DNA of 64,000 nucleotides from Euclidia mi (GCA_944739405.2 OX123196.2:52056196-52120195); one strand, 5' to 3'. Positions 1-10,671 are shown, counted from the first letter of the stretch. A program made the numbers and translations. The notes: a model not told the origin generated them from the letters alone.

Positions 1-717
1 CAAATACCGTCTTCTCATTGGTTTATCTTGACAACGACAACGACATAAATTATGTTCCTAACTTGCATAATACTTTTGGGTTCCATTAATCAATTTTAAA
101 ATAACTTAACAATGTTAATATAGATACAGTTAAATCATCACGGTGTTCTCAACTTCCTTTAGCAGCGGGGTTACGCGAATCTATTAATTAATTGACTAAT
201 CGCTTGCGTGACCCAACAAGGATGTGGTTCGCGAAATCGGACACCATCGAATTACGCTACGCGTCCGCACAACTTAACTGCAAACAAGTTAATTAGTTGG
301 CTCGAAAACGCTCGCAAATCACCAGTCTGATAACGTCCTTTTTGTGCTTTTTTTGTCCCAGGCAATGCGATTCAGCGGGATATGTATACGTTTATCGGAA
401 ACTGTTGGCATTTTGTTTACGATTTCATTCTAAAAATGCGTTGTTCCATTTGATCTACATGCCTTGTTTTGGTTTTACTCTGAAATGTTCTATTTATATA
501 AAATTGAGATATTTTAATCTTACAAAAAGTCGGCGTATCTTCGTGTCTTTGGTGACGTGTAGGCATGGAGCCGCAATGGTACGAGATGTCGTCATCTACG
601 GGGTTAAGAATATTGACGATTAAGAATCTCTTAGAGGTGACAGATTTTAAATATTTATTAATTTAACGGCGTCTGTTCGGTGCCCGATGACATACCAAGC
701 AACCTAAGTAGCTAATT
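1..717. other. No recognisable feature
   Basis: AT-rich single-copy-looking DNA. A 108-codon open frame at 297-623 begins at a non-ATG codon and its product has no domain, signal or composition that I recognise, so I do not call it a gene. Confidence 0.5.
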
Positions 718-797
718 ATGCAATCATCATCCTGGTGCTGTCCCGGTCAGGAACAAAGACTTTCGCCTTGGAGCCCGTGTCCACGGCCGCGCACGTA
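718..797 (-). repeat. SINE-1 3'-part remnant
   Basis: Plus-strand order is CATCATC, a degenerate copy of the CTAGCGTTATCCCGG block, then GCCTTGGAGCCCGTGTCCAC. The same order is seen at 35651-36024. It is the decayed tail half of the tRNA-headed SINE-1 family in antisense orientation. The head is missing. Confidence 0.5.
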
Positions 798-1280
798 GAA
801 GGGTACAAAATATGTCCAAAATATTTTCTTACACTACGACCTAATTGACGCAAAAACTACGACAAAATCTCTTTTAAAATGGCCAAAAACATTTGTTCCA
901 GAAAAAAACAACACCCTGCAGTAACCGTTACACACACCATACATATACATAAAACTAATAAAAGTCCCAACTTAGCCCCGCTTACCAGAGATTCGATTTA
1001 AGATAACAAGTTATTTTTCTTCTCAACCGCACAACTTAGCCGAATATGACAACTTGCCGGAGTAATACGTCTCAATACACACATTATTAAGAGTTTGTAG
1101 AGCTCCAGAAGTCATCTGGATGGAGTATAGTATAGTATAGTATAGTATACTATATTATGTGGTTCATACAATTTTTGAATCCTAGATACCGCCATCAAGA
1201 TGGTATTTTGTAACATCCTGCCTAGAGTTAGACATTTCCCAATGTGACTTGTTGGTTATTTAGATGTCAAGATCGTAAGA
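798..1280. other. No gene; microsatellite only
   Basis: Apart from the AGTAT microsatellite at 1124-1155 I see nothing here. Confidence 0.5.
1124..1155. repeat. (AGTAT)n microsatellite
   Basis: About five tandem AGTAT units followed by a short inverted continuation (ACTATATT), which makes the tract partly palindromic. Confidence 0.85.
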
Positions 1281-1411
1281 CCGGTTTCAGACTAGCGTTT
1301 TATACGCGCGTGTATGCTCGTTTTTGGAAGCGCATGTAGGCGCGTTAAGGTGTAAGAGTATGCTGAAACGACGTATAAGCGCAGAAAAATACGCTTATCT
1401 GAAACTGCCCT
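1281..1411. mobile_element. Small MITE-like element (MITE-1)
   Basis: Imperfect terminal inverted repeats: GGTTTCAGACTAGCG at the left and CGCTTATCTGAAACTGCC at the right. The interior carries self-complementary runs such as TATACGCGCG and GGAAGCGCAT. A second, longer copy with the same left end lies at about 59519-59770, which shows this is a dispersed element. I could not fix a target duplication. Confidence 0.5.
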
Positions 1412-2092
1412 AAGAGCTGTGTCCTAAATGCTGCCTGAATGCCCCCTCCCCCTCCACATCATCCTCTGCAGGCCAGGCGCATGAGGAAAGTTGGCAGGCT
1501 CAGCTCGGCGATGACCATTTTATTTAAGCTTTTTGTAAAATTAAGTATATCCATCTCAGCGCAATCAGGTTAAATTTGATGAACTTTGCTAACAGCATTT
1601 GTCCCTTAAGCCTTGCGATCTTTGTTAGTAAAGGACACATTTTGTCAGCATCTCTTTATATACAAATTAAGTAAGCTATTACAACTTATCAATCTGCTAT
1701 TACTGATATTAGAATTATCAGGTATAACCAATTGGCATGCTGACGAGGCAATGATTTAAAAAAAATCGTTGAATTCATTTGGCATCCGGTGTCAAATCTA
1801 CTTCTCCTGCAATCAAAGCTATTAACATTATGTCTAATAATGTGGGTGTAAAATACCTGCGAGAATTTGCCAGAATACATAGAGGCTTATTACCGAGCAG
1901 CCTCAATTCGTAAACGGATTCGGTACAACGTGATAATAGCCTCTAAGCCTATAAGGATTTATTGCTAACAGTTTTAATGCTCGGATGGGCGGCCCTCGTA
2001 GTTTCATATTACATCTATATTGTTATGTATTTTTGATAAAACGATAAGCGATAAGCTAAAGATCTCCAAAATATTATTCGAAAAACATTTGA
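1412..2092. other. No recognisable feature
   Basis: No exon-like, transposon-like or RNA-like pattern seen on either strand. Confidence 0.45.
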
Positions 2093-2240
2093 AGTCTGCC
2101 AACCCACACTTGGTTATCATGGTGGACTATGGCCTTACACTATTCATAGTAAGAATGTATAAAATAATGTATAAAATATCCTATATATAACCATACATAA
2201 TGTATAAGATATTTTATATACAGGCCTGACGATGATGTAT
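2093..2240 (+). repeat. LINE 3'-end remnant
   Basis: The run CTGCCAACCCACACTTGG...GTGGACTATGGCC and a trailing GGCCTGACGATGATG match the layout of RTE-type 3' ends common in moth genomes (recognised from memory). An AT-rich stretch with repeated ATAATGTATAA units at about 2156-2220 interrupts it. A related piece is at 57120-57230. Confidence 0.45.
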
Positions 2241-3044
2241 TTATTTACTGTGACAGTCCGCGCAGCTAAACGTGAACAAATACATAGATTGCTATTTATA
2301 TTGTGTCTCTCCTAAACAAAGAAATAATTTATTCACCAAGGCACGACAGTAAATAATGATTTGGATAACAAAATTTAAGAGGCATCGCCAAAAACACTAC
2401 TTAACTGATACTTTACATAGAACCTGATGTAAAAGTAACATTATTTTATATATCAGACTCGACGCTATCCGTTGATATAGCTAAAGTTAGGATGTAAACA
2501 AGGGGACCATAACCATCCCTTATTTTGTCCATCACGTTTATGGGAGCTACTATGGCATCCTTTGTGGGCCTTTCTACATAAAATAAAGAAAATAGGAAAA
2601 TATTGGCCGAGCGTTTCAATGGTGCAAATACAAAAAGAAAATATGAGTGAAAAAGAAAGATAGTTCACAAAGTAAAATTAATTTTCAGAAGAGGAATTTT
2701 CTCTACTATGTCCTGTTTTTTTTTACTAAAATGAGGGTCGGTTAATATCACGTACAAAAAACAACGCCTTATTGACGGCCATTCCTAAGTACATAATACA
2801 AATCCTGAGATAATGCCACAACGCAGATCTGGATATAAAAGCTATTTTTAGAATATTTGTAAGTCAGACCAGACACAAAGATCGAAAGGGATAATCTTAT
2901 TCTAAGTTTGGAACAGTTGACGGCCCATTTGATCGCAATGATTCCTTTATATTGTGTTTGCGACGCCCACTCTCGACATTGGTATAAGAAAAAAAAATAT
3001 CCTCATAAGTTAGCCTTTGTTACCAGCGCCAGCATCCAATTATC
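2241..3044. other. No recognisable feature
   Basis: AT-rich sequence with homopolymer runs. No supported gene or repeat. Confidence 0.45.
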
Positions 3045-3210
3045 ATAACGATGACGACCCGGTGCGTGTGATCAACTGCCATGCCGTGGATCGTGAGTTC
3101 AATTCCCACTCAAGTCAAACATTTGTGTGCGTGATCATGAATATTTGACTTGGTTCTTATGTATTTTGTACAATATGTATGGATTTACAACAAAAAGTTA
3201 TTTTTTTATA

Positions 3211-3262
3211 GATTCACGCCTCTATCCCCGAAGGGGTAGGCAGAGGTGTAATATAACCACAT
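3211..3262 (-). repeat. RTE tail beta, antisense
   Basis: GATTCACGCCTCTATCCCCG followed by AAGGGGTAGGCAGAGGTG is the reverse complement of the tail seen at 10590-10635 and 16408-16450. It lies inside the interrupted SINE-4. Confidence 0.5.
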
Positions 3263-3327
3263 TAAAGTGTAATATAACACCCACATTTTGCCATGAATTT
3301 AGTTTAGTTCGAATAAATTTAGGTCCC

Positions 3328-3376
3328 AGGTGATGTGCAAAAAAAATAATGCATATACTTTTTTTGCACATCACCT
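3328..3376. repeat. Perfect 18-bp hairpin
   Basis: Arms at 3328-3345 (AGGTGATGTGCAAAAAAA) and 3359-3376 are exact reverse complements around a 13-nt loop. The hairpin separates the two halves of SINE-4, so it is probably the remnant of an inserted fold-back element or a repair product. Confidence 0.85.
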
Positions 3377-3432
3377 GCTTGTCCTTTGTCTCCTACCCAT
3401 AGTACAAGCTCTGCTTAGTTTAGGTCTAGATA

Positions 3433-3500
3433 CTCTTATTTCCCCCAAGAGTCGGAGATCCGAAGGGATTTTCCACCTCGTAAAACAAAATAAAAAAAAA
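3433..3500 (+). mobile_element. 68-bp poly-A retro-insert with 10-bp TSD
   Basis: The sequence GGTCTAGATA occurs at 3423-3432 and again at 3501-3510, and in intact SINE-4 copies only one related site is present. The DNA between ends in an A-rich tail. This is the signature of target-primed insertion of a severely 5'-truncated transcript. The source of the roughly 48-bp non-A part is not recognised. Confidence 0.7.
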
Positions 3501-3545
3501 GGTCTAGATAGTGGTGTGTGTATATCGTAGAATATTAAACATATA

Positions 3546-4644
3546 GAGCTTTGCTAAAACTGCCAACTGTTGAAGCAAAAGCTTTTTACACACTCAAAAG
3601 TTGTTTCAATCCACATTCACAAATGTGAACTTAATTAGGTATATTTCGCGTTTCTGTATGTACCATATTCCACATCATTACACTGCTACTGAATACGTTA
3701 AGCCTGCAGTCGCAAGCGGCGTAATTTGAATATTTATGACGATATTCATGAAATGTACGACTATTTATAAATTTGAAAGATATTTTGCGGTTAATATTCT
3801 ATAAACGAAATATAAGTGAGATGTATTGCGTGCCATGTAGATACTGATAATTAAATTCTGAGCATTAAAACTTCCTAAGGTATTAGGCTTTTGCCCGTAA
3901 CTTCGCACGGGCATCAAGATTAAATTATCTTAAAATACCAAATATAAAAAAACACATTTCATAGATTTAAAAAGATTCCTAAAAGACCCTGTCAATTTTA
4001 TTTTTCGCATCCAACAATGTGTCCATCTATAAAGCCTTATCTTTTTCTATGCTGAAATTCATCATAGTCGGGACCGAAATTTGTTGCTTAGACTCGATTT
4101 ACGACAAGGGTATGCAATAATGCAGTCAAAGGAGAATGGCCAAAACTGGGCTATTTTGTGGCACGTTTGCTTCTAAACCATTCATATCTGGAAAATCTTC
4201 TTTTATTTTATAATTTTATATATATTAATTTTAGGCTAAAGCAAAATGGGGATTTTTAGTTCTAAAATAAAAGTATCTGCCTTGTTCCGGTCGTGACATC
4301 GCCATTTCATATTCAAAACTCATTTTACATATTTCGGCAAATGTTTACAGTTTCTTGCTAAGTCCTTTTAATAGGGAAAAATTACATTCATAATGCAAAC
4401 AGTTGGACATAACAAAAGTTCTAATAAGCAAAATAACATCAAAATCTTATGATATTTTAAAACATGTATTGTGGTGAAATATTTTCTATAAATAATATGT
4501 TCATCCTTTTTGGAACATATTACCTTCGAAATAATGTTTTGTACTTATCGAAAATATGGGAACATATTTTTATTATACTGGCATCTATAATGTCTTACGT
4601 CAGTTATTTGACATGAAAACAGTCAAATTGCCTTCTTACCTATG
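3546..4644. other. Mostly unannotated; one Helitron-like end
   Basis: At about 3890-3925 the run GCCCGTAACTTCGCACGGGC resembles the GC-rich 3' hairpin of small lepidopteran Helitrons in antisense, but no CTAG boundary is clear. The rest is AT-rich with nothing recognised. Confidence 0.35.
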
Positions 4645-4833
4645 CTATAGTATTTTCGCTATCTAATGATATGCATGACAGTTCATCACTGACAATTATA
4701 GTGATGTAACCTAAGGAAATTTAAGCGATTATTTATAAATATCGAATTAATTGGCAAACGACATGCAATCGCACGTAGTTACCGATTTTAAAATTACATC
4801 TTCGAAATAAATTCATATTAAAAGTGTTTTGGC

Positions 4834-4963
4834 AAATACATTCACAAATAAAACGCAGTAATTTTAAAATATTTTTTTTATTATTCGTCACTGTCACTCG
4901 AAATACATTCACAAATAAAATGCAGTAATTAAAAAAAAAAATATTATTCGTCAATGTCACTCG
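4834..4963. repeat. Two-copy tandem repeat, about 67 bp
   Basis: The unit AAATACATTCACAAATAAAA...TCACTCG occurs at 4834-4900 and 4901-4963. The copies differ by a few substitutions and the length of a poly-A/T run. The repeat lies inside the Tc1-like element. Confidence 0.8.
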
Positions 4964-5080
4964 AAATAAATCCTCATATCTGAATCGTCATCTTCTCCGA
5001 CTGAGATAATACATTGCTGATCTCATTCGAGGTGGACATATTTATCCCAGTCTGTAAAAATATTGTCGATTGTGTTATTT

Positions 5081-5431
5081 CTACGACTGATTAATAATTT
5101 TATCAATGTAGGGCTTTCGTATTGCCAGCACATCGGAACTATCTGTGTCAGTTATTGAAGCTTTACGCTCACGTTTCTTCGGAGTGGACAGCTTCTTGTC
5201 TTCAAAACTAGTTTCTCCAAATTTTATTTTGGTCATTCGAGAAACTGAAGCCTTGCTGATGTCCAGAGCTGCCGCATCTCTGTACACAACACTGTCGATC
5301 GGTATTACCTGGCCCCCGTTTGCACTCTTTCGTTCAAAGAAGGTCCTCAAACGAAGCACTAACTCACGGCTTTGAGAGCTTAAAACTATCTTTTTTGTTG
5401 TTTTTGGCATTGTACGTACCAAATAAAACAC
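5081..5431 (-). pseudogene. Transposase N-terminal (HTH-like) fragment
   Basis: A 116-residue frame on the minus strand. If the second methionine (residue 8, MPKTTKK) is the start, the product is 109 residues. It is basic, with a segment at about residues 18-75 (ELVLRLRTFFERK ... DAAALDISKASVSRM) that reads like the DNA-binding region of IS630/Tc1-mariner-type proteins: a helix, a spacer, then an 'ISKASVSR' recognition-helix-like motif. An Lys/Ser-rich linker with acidic residues (TDTDSSDV) follows, and the frame stops after about 116 residues, far short of the 300 or more of a complete transposase. No catalytic DDE/D residues follow on this strand. Its position inside matching inverted repeats supports a transposon origin. 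It could instead be a domesticated short protein, but I see no evidence for that. Confidence 0.5.
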
Positions 5432-5753
5432 AAAAATTAAAAAAAATTACCACGCCTATTCATCGATTTCATGTCGATTCAATGGTGTCAATCTCTACGG
5501 ACAGAGGGTTCGTTTCATGCATCTGAAATTTTGAGGATTATATTTTATTATATTTAAATAATTTATAGAAAGTTAATAATAATTATAAAAATAGAGAGAG
5601 ACATCTAGTATCAATTTACTTTGTAATTTTTAATAGATATTTTTTTAAATAATTGTTTTTTTTGCAAATTTATTTTCATAAGTTGAAAGTAGTATGCGTG
5701 ATATGTAAAATGAGAACTGTCATGCATATCATCATACAGCGAAAATACTATAG

Positions 5754-6308
5754 TATCTCTTTATCGGAAAATAAGTAATTTACTGTCGTTTGTATTGACT
5801 TGGACAATCCTTTTTGGACCAAACAACTTTATTTCGTGTTATCAAGACTCGTGGGTTGACTAAAGTATGAGACAGTCGTTATTGGTAACATTAGTATGTC
5901 GTCTGGACGTAGAACAACTAGCCGTGGTGAGGATTGCGGTTATGTTAACTCTTCCTTTGCGGTACCTCGGCAGCAACACGTTCGTTCTTTGGACAAGCTA
6001 TCTGATTCAGCGCTCAATATTTTGACATCATGGATAGCGCCAGTCTGTGTAAGTGTTGTTTACTTATCTTCTCAATTCCTACAATCCTCTCGTGCTTTCC
6101 TCGCCGAATATTCAAACGATTTAATTGTTTGTTTAATTGATTGTTTTGTTGTAGGAATTGAACGGAGTCTTATGTTTAGAACGCTACACATTAATTGACG
6201 CTGTTGTAACTTCTGAGGTCATATCTGCACCACATTATGGTACCTATACGATATACAAGCTCCTGCTTCACTTTGAGGTGATTTATTTGAAAAAGATTTA
6301 TAACAAAC
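5754..6308. other. No recognisable feature
   Basis: A 100-codon ATG frame at 5896-6198 has no recognisable domain, and I regard it as chance. Confidence 0.4.
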
Positions 6309-6516
6309 TAGTCGACGCTAGTGGCTTCGCACGCTCATATTTTCGAATTTCCCGTTTTGCCCGTTCTCGTGGGAATTTCGGGAAATCCCGTCTTACTGCA
6401 CCCCTAAGGTTCCCAAGGGATATACATGCTAAATTTCATCTGCTTACGGCCAGTAGTTTCGGCTGTAGCGTGTCTGTCAGTCAGTCAGTAACGCAAGGAT
6501 TTTATATATTAAGATA
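6309..6516 (-). mobile_element. Helitron-like non-autonomous element, antisense
   Basis: The left edge is ACTAGTCGACGCTAGTGGC and the right part carries TGTCTGTCAGTCAGTCAGTA and ACGCAAGGATTTTATATATT. The body contains CGTGGGAATTTCGGGAAATC. The same body appears at 33030-33185 and 52316-52475, and in sense orientation at 40817-41034 where both termini can be read. Boundaries here are approximate. Confidence 0.5.
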
Positions 6517-6821
6517 AAATGAAGAATAACATAAAACTGTGTTTCATTTACCTATCAAGCATAAAACAGTGTAGTTTTAATGCCAACTTTGTAATAAGGT
6601 CCAATGGAGGTTATCTTTTGCGAACTAGCCCCACTGAAATCTCAATAATTGTACCACATGGTATTGAGAATTCTCAGTAAGAAATATATCAGACTGAAAA
6701 AACCGCAAACTAATATAATGTACAAGCGTTTGTTTCGTAGCCCCATTTCTTTTTACAACTGTTTTCTATATATAATATACATAGAGGCTTCTTATAAATG
6801 TCGGCAATATGATTAAATCAT

Positions 6822-7119
6822 ATCATCATCGTCCTGGCGTTATGTCGGTTGCATCCAAGACTTCAATGCCTAGGAGCCCTGGGTTCGCTTACTAGTCTAA
6901 CCAGATATGACAGAATATTAGTTTTCCCATAGTCTGACAGGCATAACCTAAAGGGTTAGGGCTAATGTATGGTTTAGACCAGTAGGTATCGGTTTATTGG
7001 AGGTACTGACTCCCCGTAACGACGTGCGATGGTGAAAGATCTTCATGACAACTGGGACCGACGGCTTAACATAAGTACTCTTCGCAGCACGGGCGATAAT
7101 TAACTAATTTAGTACTATT
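6822..7119 (-). mobile_element. SINE-1, 5'-truncated, with 16-bp TSD
   Basis: A 298-bp insertion bounded by an exact 16-bp direct repeat, AATATGATTAAATCAT, at 6806-6821 and 7120-7135. The antisense (CAT)n tail is at the left, followed by the GTCCTGGCGTTATG block, and the body runs to GCGATAATTAACTAATTTA. The tRNA-like head is absent, so the copy is 5'-truncated. This gives the family's 3' boundary directly. Confidence 0.85.
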
Positions 7120-7135
7120 AATATGATTAAATCAT

Positions 7136-8699
7136 GTAAGTATCACAATACTTAACCTCCAAATATTTGACATTTTAATGTCCGATAGCCAAGAACTGCC
7201 GCCGAATATCGTATTTATTTTTTCCTAATTTAATTAGGAGTATATTTACTGTATTTTACTGGTCAAATCATCGAGAAGCAAACTTAGCCCATCTTCCATA
7301 CAAATTTGGTCATTCTCCATACGTACTAACTATATCGGCATAATATAATTATGTATTATGACCAGATAATGATAAATTGTAAGCAGCTCATATTGGCGCT
7401 TTTACCGTTTGAACAAGTGGTTTAAGCTACGTGATAATAATAACGGAGTGTTGTGGGTTCCTCATAAGTGTCACCACCGACACTAGTTGTTTCGAGTTTG
7501 GATGTCTTTTGTGTCCGTTGGTTTTGTAAGTAGGTACCCCAGAATTAATCAAAAGAGAAAAACCGGGAAAAGGTGAATGATGGTGAATGTGTCAAATAAA
7601 CATTTTTGATTCTGCCAAGGAACAGTTTATTTTCTATTCACCATATCTATAACTAGAACTGAATGCCTCTTTCATATGATTGAGGTAAGTCGACCAGACC
7701 CTAGACAAAAAATTATAAATTGCATTATACAACCTAATTTTAAATAATAATTTATTAAATAGTTTCCTTTTTTTTATTAAATTTACTTCTTGTGTAAATT
7801 AATTCTAATTTTATTATTGTATGCTGTTATGTCGTTCCATTGTATTGTTTTTGCTCATATGTTCGATGACAGTATCCGTACTTTCACAAGTGGAACTAGT
7901 TAAAAATCAGCGCCAGGCTTTTAAACGTGGCATATGCTGAACAAGGTTCCTTTTTGGCGAAAAGCGACACAGCAATTTTATTAATGTAATTTAATTTATT
8001 AGCGTATCCATATCTCAAATTACAATATTTTTACTATTTAAATATATTTAATTATATTATTATTATTTATTTATTTATTTGTATGTAATGAACTAATTAT
8101 AATTATCCATGATTTGAATTTATAATTCTATTGTAATTTTATATCTTAATTCTATTGTAATTCTATATATTGTAATCTTCTGTTTCTTTGTTTCTTCTTT
8201 TCTCCGCAATATTGTATGTGTAAAGGTTATTGGGCATATCTGACCCGCTTTCCAAACAGTGGCGGACATTAACCAAAATAGTTTTAAACAAAGGGGCATA
8301 ACATGACCTTTCATTGCATACAATTATTTGATTTAAAATCGTCGGAGCAAAAGAAACAGGAGCCTTTAAAAACGAAAACAAACGGTATCAAAGGTTTTTA
8401 TTTAATCTTATAAAGACATAAAAATAATATCGAAACCGTACAGCGTCGTGCATGGATGAGCTAATGTTTAGAGATATGTTATACGATGTCTCTTTCGCAC
8501 ATTGAACAGGTGTTTTTTCGCACATTAAATAGCTGCGCCCATATCGCTAGCATTGTTTATTATCTATCTTAGGCCATACAATAGGAAGCAACAGACGCAC
8601 CCGCTCCCTTTTTAACTGATTTTATGATTGCTTTGGATGAAATTGAATAAAAAACATTTTAATGCATTAGCATTATATTTTTCTTACCTATATTAATTA
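7136..8699. other. AT-rich, no supported feature
   Basis: Long AT-rich stretch, strongest at about 8040-8170 with TTATTTATT-type low complexity. Short frames at 8120-8381 (minus) are not convincing. Confidence 0.45.
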
Positions 8700-8885
8700 A
8701 TTAGCAGACTCCCGCGACTTCGCCGGCCTCATTCAGTGATCCCGCGGGAATATCGGGATAAAAAGTAACTTGTACCCATTATTATAACCTTTCTCATGAA
8801 TGTGGCACACACAAAAAGATTTTTTCAAATCGGATCAGTAGTTTCAGAGATAAAGAGCATGGATTTAAACATAGATAACACTTGG
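8700..8885 (-). repeat. Possible Helitron-like remnant
   Basis: CTCCCGCGACTTCGCCGGCC at the left, then ATCGGATCAGTAGTTTCAGA and AGAGCATGGATTTAAACATA. This order is typical of small Helitron or SINE-like repeats in moths. No clean terminus can be seen. Confidence 0.35.
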
Positions 8886-8934
8886 ATTTTTTTTTATTCC
8901 CGTAGCTCACATTAATGCAACTAATGCCATAGTA

Positions 8935-9062
8935 AATGAGAGCCATTAATTAATACCCTCTGCTATATTTCGTTTGTGTCCGCCATGGGTATGGTTTCCA
9001 TACTAAGGTGCCCAATGACCTTTTCAGTCCAAATAAATGCTTTTTCTTTCTTTCTTTCTTTC
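8935..9062 (+). repeat. LINE 3'-UTR remnant with TTTC repeat tail
   Basis: GGTGCCCAATGACC ... CCAAATAAATGC contains an AATAAA signal (about 9032-9038) and runs into a (CTTT)n microsatellite ending at about 9062. This resembles the 3' end of a polyadenylated non-LTR element, 5'-truncated. Confidence 0.4.
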
Positions 9063-9730
9063 AACTTAGTACATCCTGGCTAGGTAAAGAATGTAAATAT
9101 CATCAGATATTATTTATTTCAACTAAACACGCTAGTGCAGAACCATTTGGCCTAGAATGTTTACTTTCATTAAAATACTGGCACACTACATTTTAAAAGT
9201 TTAATTTACATGTTATTTTAATGTACATGCACTAAATTTTTTGCTCAACGTCGAGAAAATGCAGGGTCTCACAATTAAACCGTAAGCTGATGCGCTTAGC
9301 GCTGGCTGTGTAAAGCGTTTAAACCTCTTGATCTATATTTGAACGAGAATCACAATGCGCCCTACTAGGTACTAAAAGTCTCACTCAAACATTAACCCTA
9401 CGTTACTTCATTTACAACACAGTTATTCTTTGTAACATACATTTGTATATGGGATGCTTCCCATATTGTAGTCAATGAAGCTTCGTTGAATTACCCGAAT
9501 AGATCTATCAGGACACTGCATAGTAATACGTATTTTATCACAATGTTAGAATCATTGATCTCACGATCATCCGCTAACTTAAAAACTACATGTTGAATAT
9601 GGCACGGTACCAACGATGCAGAAAGTATGGTTTATCCAAATAAATTTGACTACTAAAAGTGTGAAACACCCAAATCTATGTATGCTATAATAATGATTAT
9701 TTAACCTCTCATAGAGTGTAAAATACCTAG
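9063..9730. other. No recognisable feature
   Basis: Nothing supported on either strand. Confidence 0.4.
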
Positions 9731-9800
9731 ATTCAACCCGCGACCATGGCTAGTGTAAACCACGCCGAAACGTCGGAGCAAATAAGGAGTATTTAACCTT
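9731..9800 (+). repeat. Penelope-like element terminus, remnant
   Basis: CCGCGACCATGGCTAGTGTA followed by CGCCGAAACGTCGG and a degenerate GGAGTATTTAACC matches the terminus of the Penelope-like element at 31280-31360 in order and spacing. No coding part is present. Confidence 0.55.
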
Positions 9801-10395
9801 CTTTTTAATATATCACACAGTATAGACCCGTTAAATAAACATTAGTATGAGAACATATCGAGAAAACTATGTATCCTTACTTATATTACAAATGCGATAG
9901 GAGCTAGTTAATTTCATACGTTTTCAAGACTTAAATAGGTATCCAAATTATCATTATGAAACTTGCCGACAACTGTAAAGGTACAGGTAAAGAGGCAGAC
10001 ACAGAATTTAACACGAGAGAAGCCTCGGCTACAGTTTGTAGCTTAAAAGGCTCCTCATTTTTCAGCAAATATTGGGACAGTATTAAGTTGGATAAAGAAG
10101 CGAGTCATGAGATATATTCTCATCAGTTAATACATTTCTTCACAAGACGTGATTATTGCGCGCTCTAAACTCCAAGCAGTGTTTAATCCCGATAAATTAC
10201 GATCGATATTATAGTTACAAATTTTCTCCATTAGGGTTGCCATCTGCTTCGAGAATCCTCGCAACTTGTATACATTTCACTATAGATTACAATATGTTTA
10301 TCTTTTTCGGCTTACATCGCCTGTGGTCGTCAGATCTTCAAATTAATATAGATACTTTATTGCACACCAAATAATGTTGTACATATTCAAAGCAT
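9801..10395. other. No supported gene
   Basis: Two short frames (9956-10168 and 10156-10374) are open, but their products show no domain and there are no matching splice signals. Confidence 0.4.
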
Positions 10396-10407
10396 TATCG
10401 CTAAGAG

Positions 10408-10638
10408 TAAGTAAGGGTGCATAGGGTTCCCACCAAGAAATTAGGGTCCCAAGCCAACCTCACCTGCATGTGGTGCACCTGCCGATCAACGGACGAGGCT
10501 CTGGCAAACAAAATATCCCGATAAGTGGCTATGGGCTCGCCACCTATTACGTGGGATCAAAACACTGGCGAAAAGTGGGCGTTTAACATGCCTCTGCCTA
10601 CCCCTTCGGGGAAACAGGCGTGATTCTATGTATGTATG
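10408..10638 (+). mobile_element. SINE-3 with 12-bp TSD
   Basis: A 231-bp insertion bounded by TATCGCTAAGAG (10396-10407) and TATCGCTAGGAG (10639-10650). The body includes GTGGCTATGGGCTCGCCACC, and the 3' end is the RTE beta tail (CTGCCTACCCCTTCGGGGAA ... CAGGCGTG) with a TATG repeat. It carries the same tail as the LINE at 16187-16468, so that LINE family is the likely source of its reverse transcriptase. Confidence 0.7.
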
Positions 10639-10671
10639 TATCGCTAGGAGCAATCTTTTTAGACAACCTTC

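Larger units (their letters stand above)
3045..3545 (+). mobile_element. SINE-4, interrupted
   Basis: A tRNA-like head has a degenerate box B (GTGAGTTCAATTCCCACTC) at about 3088-3113 and is followed by TCAAACATTTGTGTG. The 3' half (ACCCATAGTACAAGCTCTGC ... GTAGAATATTA) resumes at about 3398 and ends near 3540. Between the halves lie an antisense RTE beta tail (3211-3262) and a perfect hairpin (3328-3376). A 68-bp poly-A insert sits in the 3' half (3433-3500). Other copies: 12623-12822, 49965-50226, 55615-55877 and 59205-59390. Confidence 0.65.
4645..5753 (-). mobile_element. Tc1/mariner-like DNA transposon, internally deleted
   Basis: Inverted repeats of 39 bp lie at 4645-4683 and 5715-5753 with about three mismatches (core TAGTATTTTCGCT ... 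ATGCATGACAGTT). Both ends can be read as flanked by TA, which would give the element 4648-5750 and fits the IS630-Tc1-mariner superfamily. The interior holds the N-terminal transposase fragment at 5081-5431 on the minus strand and a 67-bp tandem repeat. No DDE domain is left, so it is non-autonomous. The superfamily rests on the HTH-like fragment and the TA ends. Confidence 0.6.

Noticed and set aside
1124..1155. Telomere-like repeat
   Set aside because: The unit is AGTAT, not TTAGG, and there are only about five units.
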